From Stappia sp. 28M-7 (GTDB lineage Bacteria; Pseudomonadota; Alphaproteobacteria; Rhizobiales; Stappiaceae), in the NCBI RefSeq assembly GCF_014252955.1, contig NZ_JACMIA010000001.1, forward strand, positions 1,116,001 through 1,180,000: DNA of 64,000 nt. The letters are read 5' to 3'. Below are positions 17,234 through 26,464 of this stretch, in pieces; the stretch's first letter is position 1; the number at the start of each line of letters is the position of its first letter. The notes under the pieces are model-generated. The model was not told where the DNA came from. It did no database searches and saw nothing but the letters and a program-made list of their open reading frames with translations. The translations under genes and the position numbers were made by a program.

Positions 17234-19749
17234 TCCATAGCCTCCTTGACCAGATCGCCTGCGGCCCCTGCGAGAAGCGCTTCCTGCGCCTCGCCGAACA
17301 CGGGTTCCTTGCCGATTTCCAGCATCACCGGAACGGCAAGTGGCGAAACCCGCGCCAGGGAAGTATGCGCGATTCGCCCCCGAATTCGGGCAAGAAGTTC
17401 GCCCAATCTGGAGATATCCAGAAGTCCTGTCGCCGCATCCGCGAAAGTCGCCTGCAGCAGAATATGGTCCGGCTCATGCCGGCGCAGAACGTCATAGATC
17501 AGATCGGCGGAGACCGTAACCTGCCGACCGCTTTTTTCCTGACCCGGATGCCGGCGCTCGATGAGACCGGCGATCACCGCGCAGGTGCGGAAGGTGCGCT
17601 TCATCAAGCTGGATTCCGCCAGCCAGGCGTCGAGATCGTCGCCCAGCATGTCCTCGTCGAACAGCTCGTCGAGTGACAATTGGCCGCGTGCGATCAGCGC
17701 GTCGAGATCGCTCAGCCCCCATACGGCCAGCGCGTAGTCGTTGGCGACGAAGCCCATCGGATGGGCTCCCAGCCGCTCCAGCCGCCGCGTCAGCAACATG
17801 CCGAGCGTCTGGTGGGCAAGGCGCCCCTCGAACGGGTAGCAGACGAGGTAATGCTTGTCCGAACGCGGGAAGGTCTCGACCAGCAGGCCCTCCGGCTGCG
17901 GCAGGGAGGAGCGCAGCTTCTGGATCTCCAGCCACTCGCGGACCTGGTGGGGCAGGGCCTGCCAACTGGCCGGGTCGGCGAGCATCGCCCGCACGCCGGC
18001 GGCAAGATAGGTGGACAGCGGAAACTTGCCGCCTTGATACGAAGGGATCTTCGGCGCCTCTGCGCGGGCACGCGAGACATAGGCCTCGTTTTCCCGCAGC
18101 CCCTCGAAGCGCAGGATCTCGCCGGAGAACAGGAACGTGTCGCCGAGCGTCAGCTGCTCGACGAACCATTCCTCGATCTCGCCGAGCATGCGCCCGCCGC
18201 GCCCGATCGGCGTGCGCCGACCTTCCGACTTGGAGCGGACCAGCCGCACCTTGAGCATAGGCGCCTCGACGATGGTGCCGACATTGAGCCTGTACTGCTG
18301 GGCGACTTTGGGATGCGACAGGCGGAAGCGTCCGTCCGGCTGTCGCTTCAACCGCGCATATCGGTCGTAGGTCCGCAGCGCATATCCGCCGGTCGCCACG
18401 AAATCGATCACCTGTTCGAACCGCTCCCAGGCGAGGTCGCGATAGGTCTCGGCGGAGCGGATCTCGTCGAACAGCTCGAGCGGATCGAAGGGGCCGGCGC
18501 AGGCGCAGCCGAGCACGTGCTGGGCCAGCACGTCGAGCGCGCCCTTGCGCAGCGGCGGCGTGTCCTGCTGGCCGGCGCGCGAGGCATCGAGCGCGGCCTT
18601 GCATTCCAGCACCTCGAAACGGTTGGCCGGCACCAGGATGGCGCGCGAGGGCTCGTCCATGCGGTGGTTGGCGCGGCCTATGCGCTGGGCGAGGCGGCTT
18701 GCTCCCTTCGGCGCGCCGACATTGATGACGAGGTCAACATCGCCCCAGTCGATGCCAAGGTCGAGCGAGGAGGTGCAGACGATGGCGCGCAAGGCGCCCG
18801 AAGCCATCGCCGCCTCGACCTTGCGCCGCTGGCCGACGTCGAGGGAGCCGTGATGCAGGGCGATCGGCAGGTTGTCCTCGTTCGCGTGCCACAGCGCCTG
18901 GAACAGCATCTCGGCCTGCGAGCGCGTGTTGACGAAGACCAGCGAGGTCCGGTGCTGCGAGATGATCCGGTAGATGTCGGGCACCGCATGACGGGCCGAG
19001 TGTCCCGACCAGGGCAGCCGCTCGTCGCTGTCGAGGATGGTGATGTCCGGCTCCGCGCCGCCGGCGACCGTGACGACATCGGCAAGGGCACGGGGGGCGT
19101 CCTCGCTCTGAGGCACCAGCCAGGCGCGCAACTCGTCCGGTTCGGCGACCGTTGCCGACAGGCCGATGGTGCGAAGCGAGGGCGCGATCCGGCGCAGCGC
19201 GGCAAGGCCGAGGGCGAGCAGATCGCCGCGCTTGGAGGTCACCAGCGCGTGCAACTCGTCGAGGATCACCGTGTCGACGTCGGCGAGCATCTCGCGCCCC
19301 TGCGCATCCGACAGGAGCAGGGCAATCTGCTCCGGCGTCGTCAGCAGGATGTCCGGCGGGACCTGCTTCTGCCGTTGCCGCTTGTGGGCGGGCGTGTCGC
19401 CGGTGCGGGTCTCGATGCGGATGTCGAGGCCGATCTCCGCGACCGGCGCCTCCAGGTTGCGGGCGATGTCCACAGCCAGCGCCTTCAGCGGCGAAATGTA
19501 CAGCGTGTGGACGCCCCGGCGCGCTCCGGCCGAACCGGGCTTGCGGCGCGGGCGCTCGGACAATGCGACGAGGCTGGGCAGGAAGCCGGCCAGCGTCTTG
19601 CCCGCGCCCGTCGGAGCGATCAGGAGCACCGAGTGGCGCGAGCGGGCCGTCTCCAGCAGCTCAAGCTGATGCGCGCGCGGGCTCCAGCCGCGGCTTTCGA
19701 ACCAGCGGGAGAAGCGTTCCGGCAGAAGGGGCGAGGCTGCGGCATCCAT
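17230..19749 (-). CDS. Ligase-associated DEXH-box helicase (Lhr-Core family)
   Basis: An 839-residue superfamily 2 helicase. Walker A is LLIAPTGAGKT (K51); motif II is VILDELHAL, a DELH variant; motif III is GLSATVAEPDEL. The second RecA domain has FVNTRSQAEMLF, CTSSLDLGIDWGDVDLV and RLAQRIGRANHR. After it come the winged-helix and Lhr-core C-terminal regions. The length matches TIGR04121, whose characterised relatives are 3'-5' translocating ATPases. I start at ATG 19749 (MDAAASPLLP), where similarity begins. The frame continues 23 codons upstream, and neither start has a strong ribosome site. It is coupled to pdeM and divergent from the exonuclease gene. Confidence 0.92.
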   Translation of the reverse strand: MDAAASPLLPERFSRWFESRGWSPRAHQLELLETARSRHSVLLIAPTGAGKTLAGFLPSLVALSERPRRKPGSAGARRGVHTLYISPLKALAVDIARNLEAPVAEIGLDIRIETRTGDTPAHKRQRQKQVPPDILLTTPEQIALLLSDAQGREMLADVDTVILDELHALVTSKRGDLLALGLAALRRIAPSLRTIGLSATVAEPDELRAWLVPQSEDAPRALADVVTVAGGAEPDITILDSDERLPWSGHSARHAVPDIYRIISQHRTSLVFVNTRSQAEMLFQALWHANEDNLPIALHHGSLDVGQRRKVEAAMASGALRAIVCTSSLDLGIDWGDVDLVINVGAPKGASRLAQRIGRANHRMDEPSRAILVPANRFEVLECKAALDASRAGQQDTPPLRKGALDVLAQHVLGCACAGPFDPLELFDEIRSAETYRDLAWERFEQVIDFVATGGYALRTYDRYARLKRQPDGRFRLSHPKVAQQYRLNVGTIVEAPMLKVRLVRSKSEGRRTPIGRGGRMLGEIEEWFVEQLTLGDTFLFSGEILRFEGLRENEAYVSRARAEAPKIPSYQGGKFPLSTYLAAGVRAMLADPASWQALPHQVREWLEIQKLRSSLPQPEGLLVETFPRSDKHYLVCYPFEGRLAHQTLGMLLTRRLERLGAHPMGFVANDYALAVWGLSDLDALIARGQLSLDELFDEDMLGDDLDAWLAESSLMKRTFRTCAVIAGLIERRHPGQEKSGRQVTVSADLIYDVLRRHEPDHILLQATFADAATGLLDISRLGELLARIRGRIAHTSLARVSPLAVPVMLEIGKEPVFGEAQEALLAGAAGDLVKEAME

Positions 19750-19833
19750 CGGCTTCAGAGATAGTTGTTCCTTGTCTGTTCGTCGAGCCGGGGATGCATT
19801 TCCAATCCGCCCGAACACTCCTACATAGGGAGG

Positions 19834-20931
19834 ATGATGCGTGAGGCCTCCCCTTCAGCCGGAACGACCGGCGGCGATGTGCTGACCCTGACGGCGGAAG
19901 GGCTCTACTGTCCCGCCGGCGGGTTTCACATCGATCCCGTGCGTCCCGTCGAGCGCGCGCTGGTGACCCATGGCCATGCTGATCACGCGCGCCCCGGCAA
20001 CGGCGCGGTCATGGCCTCGCGCGAGACGCTCGACATCATGGCGATCCGCTACGGCGAGGATTTCACCGGCGCCCGCCAGGAGGCCGTTCCCGGCGAGGTC
20101 ATCCGCATCGGCGAAGTGCGCGTCTCCTTCCATCCGGCCGGCCATGTGCTCGGCTCCATGCAGGTGAAGATCGAGACCGCGAAGGGCACGCGCGTCGTGG
20201 TGTCCGGCGATTACAAGCGCCAGCCGGACCCGACCTGCGCGCCCTTCGAGCCGCTGGCCTGCGAGGTCTTCGTCACCGAGGCGACCTTCGGCCTGCCGGT
20301 CTTCCGCCATCCGCCGGCCGCCGGCGAGATCGGCAAGCTGCTCAAAAGCCTGGCGCTGTTCGACGGTCGCACGCATCTCGTCGGCGCCTATTCGCTCGGC
20401 AAGGCGCAGCGGGTGATCGCGGAGCTGCGCGCCGCCGGGTACGAGCGCACGATCTACCTGCACGGCGCGTTGGAGCGGCTTTGCAGCTATTATCAGGCGC
20501 AAGGGATCGACCTCGGGGCCTTGGAGCCGGTCGGACAGAGGGCGAAGGAGCTTGCCGGCGAGATCGTGCTGTGCCCGCCGGGCCAGCTCGCCGACCGTTG
20601 GGCCCGGCGCTTCGGCGATCCGGTGACGGCGGTTGCCAGCGGCTGGGTGCGGGTGCGGGCCCGGGCGAGGCAGCGCGGCGCCGAGCTGCCGCTGGTCATC
20701 TCCGACCATGCCGACTGGGATGACTTGCGGGAAACCGTGGCGGAGACTGGGGCCGGCGAGATATGGGTTACGCATGGCGCCGAGGAGGCCCTCGTCCACT
20801 GGTGCCGGCAGCAGGGACTGGCCGCCCGTCCGCTCAACCTCATCGGCTATGGCGACGAGGGGGATGCGGCCGAGCCGGCGGGTAAAGTCGAAACGGCGGA
20901 AACGGCCGCCGGGATCGGGAGCAAGACATGA
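19834..20931 (+). CDS. Ligase-associated DNA damage response exonuclease (metallo-beta-lactamase fold)
   Basis: A 365-residue nuclease of the TIGR04122 type. The MBL metal motif is LVTHGHADHARPG; further conserved segments are FHPAGHVLGSMQV, VVSGDYKRQPDPT, EATFGLPVFRHP, GAYSLGKAQRV and VISDHADWDDL. It is related to the beta-CASP/SNM1 nucleases that process DNA ends. GGGAGG directly precedes two adjacent ATGs (19834 and 19837), so the exact start is uncertain by one codon. The stop overlaps the next gene by four bases (ATGA). The gene is divergent from the helicase with only 84 bp between starts, so the two arms of the cluster share a control region. Confidence 0.9.
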   Translation: MMREASPSAGTTGGDVLTLTAEGLYCPAGGFHIDPVRPVERALVTHGHADHARPGNGAVMASRETLDIMAIRYGEDFTGARQEAVPGEVIRIGEVRVSFHPAGHVLGSMQVKIETAKGTRVVVSGDYKRQPDPTCAPFEPLACEVFVTEATFGLPVFRHPPAAGEIGKLLKSLALFDGRTHLVGAYSLGKAQRVIAELRAAGYERTIYLHGALERLCSYYQAQGIDLGALEPVGQRAKELAGEIVLCPPGQLADRWARRFGDPVTAVASGWVRVRARARQRGAELPLVISDHADWDDLRETVAETGAGEIWVTHGAEEALVHWCRQQGLAARPLNLIGYGDEGDAAEPAGKVETAETAAGIGSKT

Positions 20932-21350
20932 GCGAAGAGCATCGGGAACCGGAAGGTCTGGCGGAGCCGGACGAGGGCTATGACGAGGAGCTTCTCGACC
21001 TGTTCGACGATTACCGCGAGGCCTTCGAGGACTACGACGCGGAGGCCGTGGCCGACTGCTTCGCCTATCCGGCAGTGATCTGGCAGTTCGGCAAGGGCAA
21101 CGTGTTCCAGGACGAGGAGGAGCTGCTCGAGAATATCGAGACGCTGTTCGCCGCGCTGGAGAAGGAAGGCGTGGTGACCTCGGCTTTCGACATCCTCTCC
21201 GCCCATGTGGAAGGCGATGCGGCCATGGCAACGCTCACCTGGGTCCAGTCGGACGCGGACGGCGAGCCGGTGATCGAGTTCACCTGTCACTACCACCTGA
21301 TCTACGACGGCGATGCCTGGCGTATCGCCATGATCGTCAACGAGCCCTGA
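20928..21350 (+). CDS. NTF2-like (SnoaL-type) small protein inside the DNA repair cluster
   Basis: A 140-residue acidic protein. After an unstructured acidic head, LLDLFDDYREAFEDYDAEAVADCF starts the alpha-helical part of an NTF2-like cone fold. VIWQFGKGNVFQDEEELLENI and the closing strands FTCHYHLIYDGDAWRIAMIVNE complete it. Such proteins can be enzymes or scaffolds; no catalytic signature is recognisable. It is translationally coupled to the exonuclease (ATGA overlap) and ends 18 bp before the ligase start, so it is an integral member of this operon. A role in the repair complex is inference only. Confidence 0.78.
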   Translation: MSEEHREPEGLAEPDEGYDEELLDLFDDYREAFEDYDAEAVADCFAYPAVIWQFGKGNVFQDEEELLENIETLFAALEKEGVVTSAFDILSAHVEGDAAMATLTWVQSDADGEPVIEFTCHYHLIYDGDAWRIAMIVNEP

Positions 21351-21368
21351 GGGACGCCCAGAGGGACA

Positions 21369-23021
21369 ATGCAGCGTTTCGCCGCCCTGCTGGACAGGCT
21401 GTCCTTCGAGCCGCGCCGGTCCGCCAAACTCGCTTTGATGACGGAGTATTTCCGTAGCGAGAACGACCCGGCGCGGGGGCTGGCGCTTGCTGCGCTGACC
21501 GGCGGTCTCGGCTTTCGCCACGCCAAGCCGGCGATGCTGCGGGCGCTGGTCGCGGAGCGGGTCGATCCGCACCTGTTCGAACTCTCCTACGACTTCGTCG
21601 GAGATCTGTCCGAGACGATCGCGCTGATCTGGCCGGCTGACGCGAGCGGGGAGGCGGCCGCGCCGGACCTGCCCGAGGTGGTGGAGCGGCTGCAGCAGGC
21701 AGGGCGCGGAGAGGCGCCCAGCATGATCGCGGGGTGGCTCGACACACTCGACGAGACCGGCCGCTGGGCTCTGCTGAAGCTGGTCACCGGAGGCCTGCGC
21801 GTCGGCGTCTCCGCGCGCCTTGCCAAGACCGCGGTCGCCGCACTCGGCACACTGCAGCCGGATGATATCGAACAGGTCTGGCACGGGATGTCGCCGCCCT
21901 ATGACGGGCTGTTCGCCTGGGCGCTGGGCGAGGGCGAGCAGCCGCAAACCGACGATCCGGTACCGTTTCGCCCGGCCATGCTGGCGCATCCGCTGGAAGC
22001 GCGCGACATGGAGGTTCTGGACACGGCCGACTTTGCGGCCGAGTGGAAATGGGACGGCATCCGCGTGCAGGCCGCCGTGTCGACGGGGCGTGACGGACGG
22101 CTGCGCCGGCGGCTCTACAGCCGGACGGGAGACGACATATCGGGCGCTTTTCCCGATCTGGTGGAGACGCTCGACTTTGACGCGTCCCTCGACGGCGAGT
22201 TGCTGGTGGTGATCGACGGCAAGGTGCAGAGCTTCAACGCCCTGCAGCAGCGCCTCAATCGCAAGACCGTCCCGGCCAAGATGATGCGCGAGCTGCCGGC
22301 GGCGATCCGCGCCTACGACCTGCTGGCGCTGGGCGGCGAGGACCTGCGCGAGCGCCCCTTTCGCGAGCGCCGGGCGAAGCTGGAGGACTTTCTCAAGGCG
22401 CTCGATCATCCGCGTATCGACCTGTCGCCGCTGGTGCCCTCGCCGGATTGGGCGGCGCTGGCCCGCGCGCGCGAGGCGCCTGCCGATCATCACGAGGGCG
22501 AGGACGCGGCGGCCATCGAAGGCCTGATGCTGAAGCGCTGGGACGCGCCCTATGTGCCCGGCCGGCCCAAGGGCCAGTGGTACAAGTGGAAGCGTGATCC
22601 CTACCGTGTCGATGCCGTGCTGATGTATGCCCAGCGCGGTCATGGCAAGCGGTCCTCCTACTATTCCGACTACACGTTCGGCGTCTGGAGGGAGGGTCAG
22701 GAGGGGACCGAACTCGTGCCCGTCGGCAAGGCCTATTTCGGTTTCACCGACGAGGAGCTGCTGGAGATCGACCGCTTCGTGCGCCAGAACACGATCAACC
22801 GTTTCGGCCCGGTGCGCGAAGTCCGCCACGAACCGCAAATCGGACTGGTGATCGAGGTCGCCTTCGAGGGGCTCAACCGCTCGACGCGGCACAAATCCGG
22901 GGTCGCCATGCGCTTTCCTCGCGTCGCCCGGCTGCGCTGGGACAAGCCGCCGGCGGAGGCGGACCGGATAGAGGCGCTGCTGGCGTTGCTACCGCAGGAT
23001 GAGGCCGCGGCCTTGCGGTGA
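21369..23021 (+). CDS. ATP-dependent DNA ligase of the ligase-associated repair cluster (LigB type)
   Basis: A 550-residue ATP-dependent DNA ligase (TIGR04120 type). The N-terminal helical DNA-binding domain (about 1-200) contains RWALLKLVTGGLRVGVSARL. The adenylated Lys227 is in AEWKWDGIRVQ. Further nucleotidyltransferase motifs are RLYSRTGDDIS, LDGELLVV, IEGLMLKRWDAPY and YKWKRDPYRVDAVL. The C-terminal OB fold includes FGVWREGQ. It would seal nicks after processing by the neighbouring helicase and nucleases. All five ligase motifs appear intact. Confidence 0.93.
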   Translation: MQRFAALLDRLSFEPRRSAKLALMTEYFRSENDPARGLALAALTGGLGFRHAKPAMLRALVAERVDPHLFELSYDFVGDLSETIALIWPADASGEAAAPDLPEVVERLQQAGRGEAPSMIAGWLDTLDETGRWALLKLVTGGLRVGVSARLAKTAVAALGTLQPDDIEQVWHGMSPPYDGLFAWALGEGEQPQTDDPVPFRPAMLAHPLEARDMEVLDTADFAAEWKWDGIRVQAAVSTGRDGRLRRRLYSRTGDDISGAFPDLVETLDFDASLDGELLVVIDGKVQSFNALQQRLNRKTVPAKMMRELPAAIRAYDLLALGGEDLRERPFRERRAKLEDFLKALDHPRIDLSPLVPSPDWAALARAREAPADHHEGEDAAAIEGLMLKRWDAPYVPGRPKGQWYKWKRDPYRVDAVLMYAQRGHGKRSSYYSDYTFGVWREGQEGTELVPVGKAYFGFTDEELLEIDRFVRQNTINRFGPVREVRHEPQIGLVIEVAFEGLNRSTRHKSGVAMRFPRVARLRWDKPPAEADRIEALLALLPQDEAAALR

Positions 23022-23112
23022 TATTCGCGTGCGGCTGCCCGAGGTCACTTGATTGCCGGGCCGTCCCGTCGCAGGGTGCCTCGCGACGATTACCGAGCGA
23101 GGTCCGCACTGC

Positions 23113-23733
23113 ATGCAACGTGTCATCGACTACTACTACACCCACGCGTCCCCCTGGGCCTATCTGGGCCATGCCGCCTTCCTGCAAATGGCGGACGAGC
23201 AGGGCTACGCCGTGCGCTTCCGCCCGGTATCGCTGGCAGCCGTATTCCCGGAGACCGGCGGCCTGCCGCTGGCCCGGCGCCATCCGGTGCGTCAGGCCTA
23301 TCGCCTCATCGAGTTGCAGCGCTGGCGTGCGCACCGCAAGGTGCCGCTGACGCTCCAGCCCGCGTATTTTCCGGTAAACCCGGACCTCGCCGACAGGATC
23401 GCTCTGGCGCTGGCCATCGATGGCGGCCCGGTGGCAGCCTACACACAGGCGGTGTTCGAGGCCTTGTGGGTGAACGAACAGGATATCGCCGATGAGGCGG
23501 TGCATGTCGCGATCCTGACGGGCCTGGGCCTCGATCCGGCCGCGGTGATCGCCCATGCCGGCGAGAAGGCCATTGTCGAGCGCTACGAAGAGCATCAGTC
23601 GGAAGCGATTGCCGGCGGCGTGTTCGGCTCGCCGAGCTATGTGCTCAATGGCGAGGTGTTCTGGGGGCAGGACCGGCTGGCGCTGCTGGAAGAGGCTCTG
23701 GCGAGCGGGCGTCCGCCCTACGAGCAGCCGTAG
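23113..23733 (+). CDS. 2-hydroxychromene-2-carboxylate isomerase / kappa-class GST-like (DsbA fold)
   Basis: A 206-residue DsbA-fold protein without a CxxC. The N-terminal strand ends in YTHASPWAYLGHAAF, where HASPWAYLG occupies the GSH-binding position of HCCA isomerases. FGSPSYVLNGEVFWGQDRL near the end is the conserved cis-Pro and C-terminal signature. Members isomerise 2-hydroxychromene-2-carboxylate in naphthalene breakdown, but most such chromosomal copies have unknown substrates. I start at ATG 23113 (MQRVIDYYY) because the fold begins there; the upstream extension looks non-coding. It is downstream of the ligase and may be co-transcribed. Confidence 0.82.
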   Translation: MQRVIDYYYTHASPWAYLGHAAFLQMADEQGYAVRFRPVSLAAVFPETGGLPLARRHPVRQAYRLIELQRWRAHRKVPLTLQPAYFPVNPDLADRIALALAIDGGPVAAYTQAVFEALWVNEQDIADEAVHVAILTGLGLDPAAVIAHAGEKAIVERYEEHQSEAIAGGVFGSPSYVLNGEVFWGQDRLALLEEALASGRPPYEQP

Positions 23734-23811
23734 GGCCAGACGGCCCGCTGCCGTGCTTTTGCCATGCCGGAGCGCCATGATGGCGCCCGGCCCTGACCTT
23801 CGGAGAGCGAC

Positions 23812-24306
23812 ATGAAGCGGATAGCGATTTGCCTTGCCCTGATCGGCGCGATGGCGCCGGTTTCCGGGCTGGCCCAGACCGGGGCACAATCGGGCGACCG
23901 GCCCGACGCGGATCCCGAGCGCTATGTACTGTCGCCCGCCGGAGAGAGCTTCCTGCGCCTCGACCGCCAGACCGGCCGCATCTCTCAGTGCCTCAAGCGC
24001 GACGAGACCTGGCGCTGCGTGCTGGTGCCGGACGTCCAGATCGTTCTGGAGGAAGAGGTCGCCCGGCTGTCCGAGGAAGTGGCCAGCTTGCGCGCGGAAA
24101 ACCGCAGGCTGGCAGCAAAGGCCGGCGAGCCGCCGGCGGCCGAGGAGCGCGCGCCCGCTGCCCCCAAGGGCGGCGAGCGGCACAGCCTGACGCCGGAGGA
24201 GGAAAAGGAAATCGATCGCGCGATGGACTTTACCGAGAAGGCGATGCGCCGCTTCTTCGGCATGATGAGAACGTTGCGCCAGGAGTATGACAGCTTCGCC
24301 GAGTAG
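23812..24306 (+). CDS. Exported coiled-coil protein of unknown function
   Basis: A 164-residue protein not recognised beyond its layout. A signal peptide (MKRIAICLALIGAMAPVSGLA) is followed by a compact region with YVLSPAGESFLRLDRQTG and a Cys pair (SQCLKRDETWRC) that could form a disulfide. A coiled-coil helix (LEEEVARLSEEVASLRAEN), a Pro/Ala linker and a second helix with AMDFTEKAMRRFFGMMRTL complete it. GGAGAG lies seven bases before the ATG. It is expected in the periplasm. It converges with the thioesterase gene. Confidence 0.7.
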   Translation: MKRIAICLALIGAMAPVSGLAQTGAQSGDRPDADPERYVLSPAGESFLRLDRQTGRISQCLKRDETWRCVLVPDVQIVLEEEVARLSEEVASLRAENRRLAAKAGEPPAAEERAPAAPKGGERHSLTPEEEKEIDRAMDFTEKAMRRFFGMMRTLRQEYDSFAE

Positions 24307-24356
24307 GGCGCCCCGCTCGGGGGCACCCGCCGTCAGATGGCGAAAGCGGCAAGGCT

Positions 24357-25229
24357 TCAGTGCTTCATCGCGGCCTTGATGATGGCGCTGCGAACATCCT
24401 CTTCCAGCTTCGTCGCCTTGCGGGTCTTCAGGTTCATCGCCAGTGCCGTAACGTCGCAGATTGCCGCCAGCCGCAGGGTGCGCGCCTCGAACAGGTAGTG
24501 GCGGAACGAGAAGGTCGAGGTCGAAGCCCCGGTCAGTCCGCTCATCGTCACCGCCGGATCGCCCATTTTCAGCGGGCTGGCCCACACGAGCTTCATCTCA
24601 ACAGCAACCCGTCCAAGGTCGCGCGCCTCCAGCCAGCTTTCGGTCATCGGCGTGCGGTTCCACAGGTGCGGGGCCGCCTCGCTGAAGCAGCCGACGGCGA
24701 AGCCGTCCTCCGCCCGTCCATCCGGCCCGGCGTGGCGCGGCAGAACGGTCGCCCTGTGGGTGATGGCAGCCCCCGCCGTCTCGATCTGGCGTGCCGTGAT
24801 CGACAGGGTCTCGGGCGTCGTCGGCAGGCTGCGCGGCAGCGCGGCGTCCGGCATCGGTGCGGCTGCATCCTCGAAGCGGCGGCGCAGCTCGCGTGCCACC
24901 TGATCCGACGGGGCATACCCATCCACGGCGGTGGCCGCGATGGCTCCGTCGATGGTGCGCCGCAGCTGATGCACGACCGTCAGCATATACGGGCCGTCGA
25001 AGGCGATGTGGCTGGTCATCACCAGCGTGTCGCCGGAATAAAGCTCTGCGTGATAGCGGATGTGGCGGGCGCGGCGGACGCCGGCAACCGCGTCGCTCAG
25101 GCCGGTGAGCAGCCGAAACTGGCGGTCGGCCTCGTCGAAGCGCGACAGGTAGAACTGGACGTTGAGATGGTCGTTCTCATCGCATTCCCAGCAATTGACG
25201 AAAGACAGCAATGTCTCGAAGGCGGGCAT
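24357..25229 (-). CDS. Acyl-CoA thioesterase-like protein (tandem hotdog)
   Basis: A 290-residue protein with two hotdog-like halves. The first has the YbgC/4-HBT signature CWECDENDHLNVQFYLSRFDEA, in which the Asp and the downstream Asn/His positions form the usual active site. The second half contains EMKLVWASPLKMGDPAVTM and FSFRHYLFEA, resembling the later strands of a hotdog. Such proteins hydrolyse acyl-CoA thioesters; chain-length preference is unknown. It lies 52 bp after the esterase gene on the same strand and probably shares its transcript. Confidence 0.75.
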   Translation of the reverse strand: MPAFETLLSFVNCWECDENDHLNVQFYLSRFDEADRQFRLLTGLSDAVAGVRRARHIRYHAELYSGDTLVMTSHIAFDGPYMLTVVHQLRRTIDGAIAATAVDGYAPSDQVARELRRRFEDAAAPMPDAALPRSLPTTPETLSITARQIETAGAAITHRATVLPRHAGPDGRAEDGFAVGCFSEAAPHLWNRTPMTESWLEARDLGRVAVEMKLVWASPLKMGDPAVTMSGLTGASTSTFSFRHYLFEARTLRLAAICDVTALAMNLKTRKATKLEEDVRSAIIKAAMKH

Positions 25230-25281
25230 GGTCGGCGTCTCGGTGGCTTTATGATGGGAGGGGGCCGGACAGGGAAGTGGG

Positions 25282-26250
25282 TCAGGCGGCGGCCAGGCTG
25301 CGGTTCAGGAAAGCGTCGATAGCCCGGTTGCTGGCCCGGGCGATCTCGAGGTCGAAATGCTGGAAGACGTGGCACCCGCCGGGATGGACAGCAATCTCGG
25401 CGGCGTTGCCGGCAGCCACCCAGCGGGCTTGCATGAAAAGCGTATCGTCGAGCAACGGATCGGCACTGCCGACAACGAAATGTGCCGGCACCAGCCCGCG
25501 CAGGTCGGCAAGCAGCGGCGAGATGTCGGGATCGGCCGCGTCATGGCCGTGCGACAGATAGTGACGCACGAACATCTTCAGGTCGCGGGTGTTAAGCACC
25601 AGCTTGTCGCTGCCCCAGTTGCGCGCACTCGGGGTCAGCCGGAGATCGAAGCAGCCGCAGGTGAAGACGGCGGCGCCGAAGCGCGAGGGCAGGTCCGTGC
25701 GCCCGCGCAAGCGCAGCAGCACCGAGGCTGCGAGATTGGCGCCCGCCGATTCGCCGCCGATGGCGAAGCGATTGCCGCCGAACAACTTTTCGCCCTCGCT
25801 CAACAGCCAGGCAGCTGCCGCTTCGCAATCGTCGGGACCTTGCGGATAGGGATGCTCGGGCGCAAGCCGGTAGTCGCAGGAGATGGCCGTCAGGCCGGTC
25901 GCCTCCGCAAGCTCGGCAAGGCGCGGATCCTGCTCGTCGGCCGCGCCCAGCGTCCAGCCGCCGCCATGCAGGTGCAGGTAGGCACCGGTGGAGGGGCGCG
26001 TCCTGGGAGCAAGGATGCGCAGGCGCACGTCGCCATGAGGCCCCGCCACGGTGAGCTCGCGTGCGTCGGCGGAGCGGGGCGCGAGCGGGAAGGGGCCGAG
26101 CCCCTGCGCGCGCCTTTCGCGCACCACGGACGGAGGGTAGGACCACTGGTCCGGCAACAGGGTCAGTCGCCGCAACAGCTCCTTGTTGAAGGCCTGTGTT
26201 TCCGCGGAAGCCGAACCGAAGGGCGTGTGTGAAGATTCGTCTTCGGCCAT
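25282..26250 (-). CDS. Alpha/beta hydrolase, hormone-sensitive-lipase type esterase
   Basis: A 322-residue carboxylesterase of the HSL (family IV) group. The oxyanion motif LHLHGGGWTLG and the nucleophile motif IGGESAGANLA are both present. DYRLAPEHPYPQGPDDCEAA sits between them, as is typical. VVGSADPLLDDTLF supplies the catalytic Asp and HPGGCHVFQHFD the His. It should hydrolyse short acyl esters in the cytoplasm. It is upstream of the thioesterase gene in the same direction and divergent from the YjbQ gene. Confidence 0.88.
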   Translation of the reverse strand: MAEDESSHTPFGSASAETQAFNKELLRRLTLLPDQWSYPPSVVRERRAQGLGPFPLAPRSADARELTVAGPHGDVRLRILAPRTRPSTGAYLHLHGGGWTLGAADEQDPRLAELAEATGLTAISCDYRLAPEHPYPQGPDDCEAAAAWLLSEGEKLFGGNRFAIGGESAGANLAASVLLRLRGRTDLPSRFGAAVFTCGCFDLRLTPSARNWGSDKLVLNTRDLKMFVRHYLSHGHDAADPDISPLLADLRGLVPAHFVVGSADPLLDDTLFMQARWVAAGNAAEIAVHPGGCHVFQHFDLEIARASNRAIDAFLNRSLAAA

Positions 26251-26464
26251 GTCGCCGGGGGCCTCGTCTGCCAGTCGTGCCTGAAGGGAAGATACTCCGG
26301 GACAAGGCTAGTCGTATGACAACCTCCTGCCAAGCCCCAACCCGTTAAACTGATTGATCTATCGGCAAAAAGTCGCCTCGCGTCGGGGCAGGCGCGGTCT
26401 GCGCGTCTTGCGTGCACGGTCGCCCGGCGGCATACTTCGCCGCCGTGGCGAGGCGGATGGAACC

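Noticed and set aside
17680-19764. A 694-codon open frame antisense to the helicase
   Set aside because: Composition is Arg/Gln/Leu-rich without motifs; the helicase on the other strand has all its catalytic motifs.
24305-24332. GC-rich imperfect hairpin after the 164-residue exported protein gene
   Set aside because: The stem contains a mismatch and no T-run follows on either strand, so it is not convincing as a terminator.
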